11,244 bases of DNA, from positions 1 to 11,244 of the forward strand of contig JAEWML010000245.1 of assembly GCA_023393155.1 (NCBI GenBank), written 5' to 3'. This document shows positions 6,877 to 11,244 of this stretch, piece by piece. The number at the start of each line of letters is the position of its first letter. The first letter of the stretch is position 1. This DNA is from Bacillota bacterium (lineage in GTDB: Bacteria > Bacillota > Clostridia > Oscillospirales > Oscillospiraceae). A program made the translations under genes and the position numbers. The notes beneath the pieces were generated by a model. The model did no database searches, was not told where the DNA came from, and was given only the letters and a program-made list of their open reading frames with translations.

Positions 6877-9075
6877 TCAGGCAAAGCACACGCCCTTTTG
6901 ATTGCGCTTTGCGCGGTAAAGCGCCTGATCCGCCCGGGCAAAGGCCGATGCAAAGGATTCTCCCTCCCCCATCAGGGCCATGCCCGCGGAGCAGGAGGGA
7001 CAAAAGCCGTCCGGCAAGTGTGGGCTGCTGTCCCGAAAGGCCTGACAGATCTCCTGCCCTTTTTTCATGGCGGCCTCCGCCGAGCGCATCCGGGGCATCA
7101 CGGCAACAAACTCATCCCCGCCGATGCGGGAGAGAATGTCCCCGCCCCGGGTATGGGAGCGAAGCACGGTGCTGAACCGGCGGAGCATCTCATCGCCCCC
7201 CGCGTGGCCCTTGGAGTCGTTGCAGTCCTTCAGATTGTCCATGTCAAACACAAAAACCGACACGCTGGTCTGGGACTGGTCCAGCCGCGCCACGGCGTCG
7301 TCCAACCCCCGCCGGTTTAAAAGGCCGGTCAGATAGTCCTGATAGGCGGCCATCTCCAAAAGATAGGTTTTTTCCAAAATATCGGCGTTCTTCAGAGAAT
7401 TTTCCTCCTGCGAATCATCCACATCCTCGAGAAACTGCTCAAACTCCTCCCGGGGAAGCGGGGGCGCGTAATAATATCCCTGCGCATAGTTGCAGCCCAT
7501 GCTCCGCAGCTTTTCCACCTGCTCGGCGGATTCCACGCCCTCGGCGGTGACCTGAAGGTCCAGCCAGCGGGCAAGGCTCACCACGAAGCTGAGGATTCCA
7601 CGGCGCTTGCTCCGCTCCTGATCCTCCTTTAAAAACTTCATGTCCAGCTTCAGAATATCGATGGGCAGCTCATTGAGCATGTTCAGCGAGGAATAGCCGC
7701 TGCCAAAGTCGTCCATTTCAATGGTAAACCCGGCCTTGCGAAGCTTTGTCACCTCGTCGCAAAGCTGGCGGCGGTCCTCCGTATAGGCCGTCTCCGTAAT
7801 CTCCAGATGGAGAAGAGACGGCTTGATGCCGTACCGCTGTCGAATCCCCAGCAGCACGGTCTCCAAATTGGCGTTATAGATGTCGGCCCTTGAGACGTTG
7901 ACGGAGACGGGCACCAGCGGCATTCCCCGCAGCTCCCACTCCCGCAGGGCGGAGGCGGCCTCCTCCCAGATGTACTGGTCCAGACGGGTAATAAATCCGT
8001 TGCGCTCAAACAGCGGCATGAAGCTTTCGGGCAGCAAAAACCCCAGAGTAGGGTGGTTCCAGCGAACAAGCGCCTCCGCACCGCAGACCCGGTTGCTGCG
8101 CAGGCTGAACTTGGGCTGATAAAAAATCTCAAATTGGCGGGCGGCCAAAGCGGCTTCCATCCCGTCCTCCAGCGTTTTTTCCCTCAGCCGCGCTTGGCGC
8201 AGCTCGTCGTTGTAAAAGGCCACCAGACGGCCGTATTCGCCTCGGATAGAGTTACAGGCCAAAAGCGCCCGGTCGCACATCTGCTCCACGGGAATGTGCA
8301 GGTCCGTGATGGAATAGACCCCCCACTTCATGGAAAAGCTCTTCACGCCGGACTCTCCCCGGATGCGCTCCGTGGCCCGGTTCAGCGCAGCCCCCAAATC
8401 TATGGAGCCCCGCCGGACCATACACGCGAAAATGTCCGCCTGCAGCCGGCCGCAAAAGTGCTCGCCCGGCAGCCCGTCCCGCAGCTCCCGGGCAATCAGT
8501 CGCAGAATCTGATCTCCCACCGCAAGACCGAACACCTCGTTGATAAACTTGAAGTTCTTCACGTTGGAGCACAGCAGGTCATAGGGCTCGTCCGGATTTT
8601 GCCGCAGCGCCTGACGCACCCGCTGATAGAAAAACGCCTGACTGTGCAGTCCGGTCAGCCGGTCGCGCTCCATCTGATTCACCAGCGCCGCCGTCTCCCG
8701 CAGGGAGATGATGTTTGCGGCCCGATGCAGCACCACGCCGGGCTTGTATGGCTTTGTAATAAAGTCCATGGCCCCGCGGGTCAGCGCATCCATCTCGTCC
8801 TCCTCCCCACCGCTTTGGGTCACGATAATCACGGGGATGGCGGACAGCATCTTGTCTGTCTGAATGCTTTTCAAAAACGCATAGCCGTCCATCACGGGCA
8901 TCCTGATGTCCAGAAAGATCAGAGAAATTCCCAGCGACTCCCGGTTTAGAATCTCCAGCGCCTTCTGCCCGTCGGCGGCCTCCAGCGTTTCGTATTCCCG
9001 GGAGAGAATTTTACAGAGCGTCAGGCGGTTGGCAATGCTGTCGTCCACCACCAGGATTTTGCGCCGCGTATTCAT
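6877..9075 (-). CDS. Response-regulator c-di-GMP enzyme: REC, degenerate GGDEF, EAL, GGDEF
   Basis: This 732-residue protein should make and/or break cyclic di-GMP under phosphorylation control. REC (1-120): D11/D12, phospho-acceptor Asp56 in FLDIRMPVMDG, Thr86, Lys108. First GGDEF (about 135-290): it starts DRLTGL, but the signature is QADIF (212-216), so it is probably inactive. EAL (about 300-550): E334 of EALVRW, N393, E425, D455/D456, K476, E512 and Q532 are all present, so a phosphodiesterase is expected. Second GGDEF (about 570-732): intact GGDEF 652-656, with an inhibitory-site RxxD (R643-D646) five residues before it, so a regulated diguanylate cyclase is possible. I chose the ATG at 9075, right before the REC fold; the 24 extra residues from 9147 are Arg/Gly-rich and look untranslated. 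The ribosome binding site is weak (GGGGGA). First gene of the operon with the hybrid kinase. Confidence 0.93.
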   Translation of the reverse strand: MNTRRKILVVDDSIANRLTLCKILSREYETLEAADGQKALEILNRESLGISLIFLDIRMPVMDGYAFLKSIQTDKMLSAIPVIIVTQSGGEEDEMDALTRGAMDFITKPYKPGVVLHRAANIISLRETAALVNQMERDRLTGLHSQAFFYQRVRQALRQNPDEPYDLLCSNVKNFKFINEVFGLAVGDQILRLIARELRDGLPGEHFCGRLQADIFACMVRRGSIDLGAALNRATERIRGESGVKSFSMKWGVYSITDLHIPVEQMCDRALLACNSIRGEYGRLVAFYNDELRQARLREKTLEDGMEAALAARQFEIFYQPKFSLRSNRVCGAEALVRWNHPTLGFLLPESFMPLFERNGFITRLDQYIWEEAASALREWELRGMPLVPVSVNVSRADIYNANLETVLLGIRQRYGIKPSLLHLEITETAYTEDRRQLCDEVTKLRKAGFTIEMDDFGSGYSSLNMLNELPIDILKLDMKFLKEDQERSKRRGILSFVVSLARWLDLQVTAEGVESAEQVEKLRSMGCNYAQGYYYAPPLPREEFEQFLEDVDDSQEENSLKNADILEKTYLLEMAAYQDYLTGLLNRRGLDDAVARLDQSQTSVSVFVFDMDNLKDCNDSKGHAGGDEMLRRFSTVLRSHTRGGDILSRIGGDEFVAVMPRMRSAEAAMKKGQEICQAFRDSSPHLPDGFCPSCSAGMALMGEGESFASAFARADQALYRAKRNQKGVCFA

Positions 9076-9201
9076 CCCGCTTTTTCCCCCGTTCTCTCCC
9101 AGCGTGCGTGTCCGCCCTCGCCCAGCCCGCCGCAAACGGTGCCGCAAGCAGCGGCGACGGGGTTTTGGCGCACGGTGGATGAAATAATGATAAGTTATTT
9201 T

Positions 9202-9230
9202 ATTATATAATTATAATATGGAAATTACAA
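9202..9230 (-). promoter_or_regulatory. Sigma-A promoter of the signalling operon
   Basis: On the - strand, TTGTAA (9230-9225), a 17-nt spacer and a perfect TATAAT (9207-9202). The surroundings are very AT-rich. The predicted start is near 9195, giving a leader of about 120 nt before the ATG at 9075. I looked in that leader for the conserved core of a c-di-GMP riboswitch and did not find one. Confidence 0.7.
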
Positions 9231-9263
9231 CGCTTCATCTTATTTTCAGCCTTCTTTTTTCGT

Positions 9264-9315
9264 AAATTTAAAATAAAAACCGCCGCATTTTCCGCTTTTC
9301 ACGCAAATGCGGCGG
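9264..9315 (-). terminator. Terminator of the SGNH hydrolase gene
   Basis: Read on the - strand, CCGCCGCATTT (9315-9305) pairs with AAATGCGGCGG (9290-9280) across a 14-nt loop, followed by TTTTTATTTTAAATTT (9279-9264). It begins 22 nt after the stop of the SGNH gene and separates it from the promoter of the signalling operon. Confidence 0.8.
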
Positions 9316-9336
9316 CCTTTGCGCCTGCCTCCGGAA

Positions 9337-10254
9337 TTACACAGGGTGTTCCCGCAGATATTCCAGCCACTTTTTGCACCCGGCGGTATTGAGATGCACC
9401 CCGTCGGTGGTCAGCTCCGTCGGGAGGGTTCCGTTTTTGTCCGTCACGGCGGAGGCCACGTCCAAAAATATGCAGCCTTCCTGGGCCGCCAGCTCCTCGA
9501 GAAGCCCGTTAAACAGGACAATGCGCTCGTTTTTTACATAGCTTCGCTTGGCGTCCTGCTTTGCGCTGACAGGCGGCAGTGACTGAATTACAATCGCCGC
9601 TTCGGGGTGGTCCTCCCGAATGCGGGCGATTACCTTTGCGTATTGCTCCGTAAACTCCTCCGTGCGGTACCAGCCCAGCTCGTTAATACCCAGCATGATG
9701 TAAATTTTCCCGTAGCTTTCCCGGGAGAGCGCGTTTAAAATTGTCTCCGGCCCCGAGGGTCCCTCCTGTGTCTGCTTATCCATGATCGTCTGGACGGTGG
9801 CGCCCACGGAGCAAAAATATGTACCCTCCTTCAGGCCGCTGTATAGCTGAAAGCCCTCGGTCCGGGAGTCCCCCACGAAGGCCGCGTCTGCAAAATAGCT
9901 CTCTTCCACAGAGATGTTTTCCCCGCCTGCTCCGGTTTCCGGCAGAGAGTCCGTCTCTTTCTCCTCTTCGGAGTCCGCTTCAAAAGTCGTCTCGAAGCCT
10001 GTTTCAGATTCCGTCCTCCCGCCGGGGTCTTCGGGGCCGAAGGGCCCGTCCACAAAATCGGCCCAGGCCTTGGGTTGCGTCTGCACCTCCGTCTGGGGAG
10101 CGGCAGTGGAGGCCGCCGCCGCCACAGAGGCCAGCGAGGCGTCCAGCGTGGGCGTCAGAGGCGTGGTCATCGTAAGACCTACCGTCAGGAACAACACCAG
10201 CAAAACACCTTTACGCACTTTTTTCTTTTCCCGCTTTTTTCGTCTTCCCGCCAC
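9337..10254 (-). CDS. Membrane-anchored extracytoplasmic SGNH/GDSL hydrolase
   Basis: 305 residues. The start is GTG at 10254, supported by AAAGGAG eight nt upstream (10269-10263). The N-terminus is strongly basic (MAGRRKKREKKKVRKG), followed by one hydrophobic helix at about 17-33, so it is a signal anchor or uncleaved signal; there is no lipobox. Residues 45-118 form an Ala/Thr then Glu/Ser/Thr-rich low-complexity linker. The SGNH fold follows: block I FVGDSRTEG with nucleophile Ser130, block III GINELG (Asn191), and block V TTDGVHLN with Asp284 and His287. All four consensus residues are present, so it should be an active esterase/acylhydrolase at the outer cell surface, perhaps on cell-wall or glycan acyl groups. 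That substrate is a guess. It has its own terminator and is not in the signalling operon. Confidence 0.87.
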   Translation of the reverse strand: MAGRRKKREKKKVRKGVLLVLFLTVGLTMTTPLTPTLDASLASVAAAASTAAPQTEVQTQPKAWADFVDGPFGPEDPGGRTESETGFETTFEADSEEEKETDSLPETGAGGENISVEESYFADAAFVGDSRTEGFQLYSGLKEGTYFCSVGATVQTIMDKQTQEGPSGPETILNALSRESYGKIYIMLGINELGWYRTEEFTEQYAKVIARIREDHPEAAIVIQSLPPVSAKQDAKRSYVKNERIVLFNGLLEELAAQEGCIFLDVASAVTDKNGTLPTELTTDGVHLNTAGCKKWLEYLREHPV

Positions 10255-10495
10255 GCCGCTCTCTCCTTTAACCGGTTTATGTATTCCATTGTATACAAAA
10301 AGGACGCGCCAAAGAAGAAAAAAGTAAAGACAATCCGGTTAAAAATAATGACAAATTCCGTCGAAAGAGTTACAACGCCGCCCCGTGGGGAATTTTCTGC
10401 TTTTCCGGCCGCTTTGTTTTGGCGGACGAGGAGGGGTCCTTTTAAAATCCTGGTCAATATTTTTTATTTTTACAGCCTCAATTTTTCAAAAGCTG
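10255..10495. other. Intergenic leader between the SGNH gene and the tRNA promoter
   Basis: This holds the 5' region of the SGNH gene: its ribosome binding site at 10263-10269 and AT-rich tracts at about 10310-10350 and 10455-10490. I could not pick a convincing - strand promoter. TTGAAA/TAAAAA-like pairs exist, but in sequence this AT-rich they are unconvincing. A 90-codon - strand frame (10185-10457) overlaps the SGNH start in another frame and looks spurious. Confidence 0.4.
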
Positions 10496-10524
10496 TTGAC
10501 AAACCTGTCGTTTTCGTGTATTAT
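10496..10524 (+). promoter_or_regulatory. Strong sigma-A promoter of tRNA-Val
   Basis: Perfect TTGACA (10496-10501), a 17-nt spacer and TATTAT (10519-10524). The predicted start is near 10531, about nine nt before the mature tRNA 5' end. Confidence 0.87.
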
Positions 10525-10539
10525 TCATTCGTTCGCTTC

Positions 10540-10616
10540 GGACGATTAGCTCAGCTGGCTAGAGCACCTGCTTGACGTGCAGGGGGTCACAGGTTCGAGT
10601 CCTGTATCGTCCACCA
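10540..10616 (+). tRNA. tRNA-Val (anticodon GAC)
   Basis: A full cloverleaf of 77 nt. The acceptor GGACGAT (10540-10546) pairs perfectly with ATCGTCC (10606-10612). The D arm GCTC/GAGC is present, the anticodon stem is CCTGC/GCAGG with loop TTGACGT, and the T arm is ACAGG-TTCGAGT-CCTGT. The anticodon GAC (10574-10576) reads valine GUC and GUU codons. The discriminator is A, and the CCA end is encoded (10614-10616). The gene has its own promoter and terminator and stands alone. Its 3' half is the likely former attachment site of the element whose debris follows. Confidence 0.96.
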
Positions 10617-10618
10617 TG

Positions 10619-10656
10619 AAATCCCTTAAAGCCTTACGGCTTTAAGGGATTTTTTT
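10619..10656 (+). terminator. Terminator of tRNA-Val, 15-bp stem
   Basis: AAATCCCTTAAAGCC (10619-10633) pairs perfectly with GGCTTTAAGGGATTT (10638-10652) around TTAC, followed by more T's to 10656. It starts three nt after the CCA end. Confidence 0.92.
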
Positions 10657-10687
10657 GTCAAAAAAGAACTTATCCTTATTTTTAACC

Positions 10688-10900
10688 CTAGCGGTTTTCA
10701 ATGGCAGACACGCTTTTGATAAATGCTTTCATCCGATTGGCGCTGGCTTGCTTCATTTGGTTGGTAATGTGGCTTATAAATTCAGTGTTAAGGCCACCGT
10801 GGCATGGCCTAGGTTTTCCTGTACGGTTTTGATATCGTCTTCGCTCCTAATTGCCATACCTGCGTATGTGTGCCTAAGTTCGTGTAAGCGGAATAGGAAT
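10688..10900 (-). pseudogene. Frameshifted C-terminus of a tyrosine recombinase (phage/ICE integrase)
   Basis: On the - strand, translating downwards from about 10900, the sequence reads F-R-L-HELRHTYAGMAIRSEDDIKT, then V-Q-E-N-L-G-H-A-T-V-A-L-T-L-N and a stop. In the next frame it continues S-H-I-T-N-QMKQASANRMKAFIKSVS, then A-I-E-N-R and TAG at 10690-10688. This matches the ends of tyrosine integrases (HDLRHTYA, QENLGHA, TLDVYGH). The HxxR and LGH active-site boxes are present. A 1-nt deletion falls exactly where TLN-V-Y-(G/S)-H should carry the catalytic tyrosine, so that residue is lost. Upstream of about 10911 the frame is closed by a stop and the rest of the gene is missing. Its 3' end faces tRNA-Val. 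Confidence 0.8.
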
Positions 10901-10954
10901 ACTATGTCTAAAATTCGGTCGACACAGCTTCATGGAATAAAAATTAACTATCTT

Positions 10955-10960
10955 AGGAGG
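10955..10960 (+). promoter_or_regulatory. Perfect ribosome binding site of the serine-recombinase fragment
   Basis: AGGAGG at 10955-10960, seven nt before the ATG at 10968. It fixes the start of the recombinase fragment and shows that this 5' end is the gene's native one. Confidence 0.85.
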
Positions 10961-10967
10961 GAATACA

Positions 10968-11126
10968 ATGGCACGTACAAGTAGAAAAAACGTTATTCAA
11001 TTATCTCCAGAAAGCAAGATATATTGCGCAGCCGCATATGTTCGTTTGTCTGTCTCTAAGCCAACCGGGCAAAATGATTCTATTGAAAATCAGAAGTCAA
11101 TACAAGGCAATGCGGACATTGTTAAT
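10968..11126 (+). pseudogene. N-terminal fragment of a serine recombinase
   Basis: From the ATG at 10968 the frame reads MARTSRKNVIQLSPESK, then A-A-A-YVRLSVSK and DSIENQKSIQGNADIVN. The YVRLS box carries the serine-recombinase nucleophile (Ser28), and the SIENQ box follows, as in large serine recombinases/resolvases that integrate or excise clostridial elements. The spacing after SIENQKS is shorter than usual (the next helix is cut to Q-G-N-A-D-I-V). After about residue 53 the sequence stops resembling recombinase and continues, in the same frame, as HsdS-like sequence. Only about 50 of roughly 500 residues are present, so it is not an active recombinase in this form. Confidence 0.72.
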
Positions 11127-11244
11127 CGTATGACATATCCTAAAAGATATACGACGAGCTCCCAAAAAATTTGCGAGATTGGAGATATTATTATGTCTGT
11201 CCGTGCACCAGTAGGAATGGTCGCACGTACATCTATTGGAACAG
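11127..11244 (+). pseudogene. Type I restriction specificity subunit (HsdS)-like fragment, runs off the window
   Basis: In the same open frame as the recombinase start, the sequence reads T-Y-P-K-R-YTTSSQKICEIGDIIMSVRA, then P-V-G-M-V-A-R-T-S-I-G. 'GDIIMSVRAPVG' is a conserved motif near the end of an HsdS target-recognition domain, where it precedes a conserved C-I-G-R-G or similar. The frame is open to the end of the window, so length and integrity beyond 11244 are unknown. No ribosome binding site or start of its own is visible, so it is either a deletion fusion to the recombinase N-terminus or a recombined hsdS segment. No hsdM or hsdR is in the window. Confidence 0.6.

Larger units (their letters stand above)
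10657..11244. mobile_element. Decayed remnant of a tRNA-Val-integrated element
   Basis: The stretch is visibly AT-richer than the signalling operon. It carries a tyrosine-integrase C-terminus pointing towards the tRNA, then a serine-recombinase N-terminus, then restriction-specificity sequence. An integrase beside a tRNA 3' end is the classic layout of an integrated conjugative element or prophage. I found no second copy of the tRNA 3' end within the window, so the far boundary is outside it or lost. Confidence 0.55.

Noticed and set aside
8053..8949. 298-codon + strand open frame opposite the EAL gene
   Set aside because: Antisense shadow of a gene with complete REC/EAL/GGDEF motifs; no ribosome binding site or family similarity.
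9076..9195. c-di-GMP riboswitch in the 120-nt leader of the signalling operon
   Set aside because: Tempting because the operon makes c-di-GMP, but the conserved GEMM core and tetraloop are not visible; the leader is mostly GC-rich without a clear aptamer.
10185..10457. 90-codon - strand frame at the SGNH start
   Set aside because: It overlaps the SGNH N-terminus in another frame, is rich in Phe/Arg from AT-rich leader sequence, and lacks any known motif.
1..11244. CRISPR arrays or tandem direct repeats
   Set aside because: I read through the gaps and found no regularly spaced repeated unit.

Overview
The window looks like chromosome from a GC-rich gut-type clostridium (Firmicutes; Oscillospiraceae or a relative is my guess). 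The grounds are the gene families, AGGAGG-type ribosome binding sites, sigma-A type promoters and hairpin/T-run terminators. No taxonomic marker beyond one tRNA is present, so the placement is inference.

Layout. (1) 1-915, + strand: the 3' nine-tenths of a 2-keto-3-deoxygluconate kinase gene (kdgK), cut by the window edge. (2) 916-3119, + strand: a graveyard of gene fragments. In order they are the C-terminus of a PLP aminotransferase, a short-chain dehydrogenase (SDR) with its middle deleted, the N-terminus of glycine dehydrogenase subunit 1 (gcvPA), the C-terminus of a YtcJ-type amidohydrolase, parts of a TRAP substrate-binding protein (dctP) and two joined parts of the TRAP large permease (dctM). 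Fragments abut one another and are broken by short frameshifts and large internal deletions, yet the remaining stretches still match family consensus well. (3) A 19-bp bidirectional terminator at 3188-3229 closes this strip and the operon facing it.

(4) 3229-9075, - strand: a two-gene signalling operon, read right to left from a clear promoter at 9202-9230. The first gene encodes REC-(degenerate GGDEF)-EAL-GGDEF, a cyclic-di-GMP enzyme. The second encodes a large cytosolic hybrid histidine kinase with an NTF2/SnoaL-like N-terminus, several PAS-type domains, HisKA/HATPase and two receiver domains. The kinase may control the REC-bearing c-di-GMP enzyme by phosphotransfer; this is inferred from adjacency and domain content. 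(5) 9337-10254, - strand: a membrane-anchored, extracytoplasmic SGNH/GDSL hydrolase with its own terminator.

(6) 10496-10656, + strand: a complete tRNA-Val(GAC) unit with promoter and terminator. (7) 10657-11244: AT-richer mobile-element debris beside the tRNA. It holds a frameshifted tyrosine-integrase C-terminus on the - strand and, on the + strand, a serine-recombinase N-terminus running in frame into a type I restriction specificity (HsdS) fragment that leaves the window. The tRNA was probably the integration site.

So an intact core (signalling operon, SGNH hydrolase, tRNA) is flanked on both sides by decayed and chimeric sequence. The two points most worth a second look are the unusually dense fragment mosaic and the NTF2-PAS hybrid kinase paired with the REC-GGDEF-EAL-GGDEF protein.
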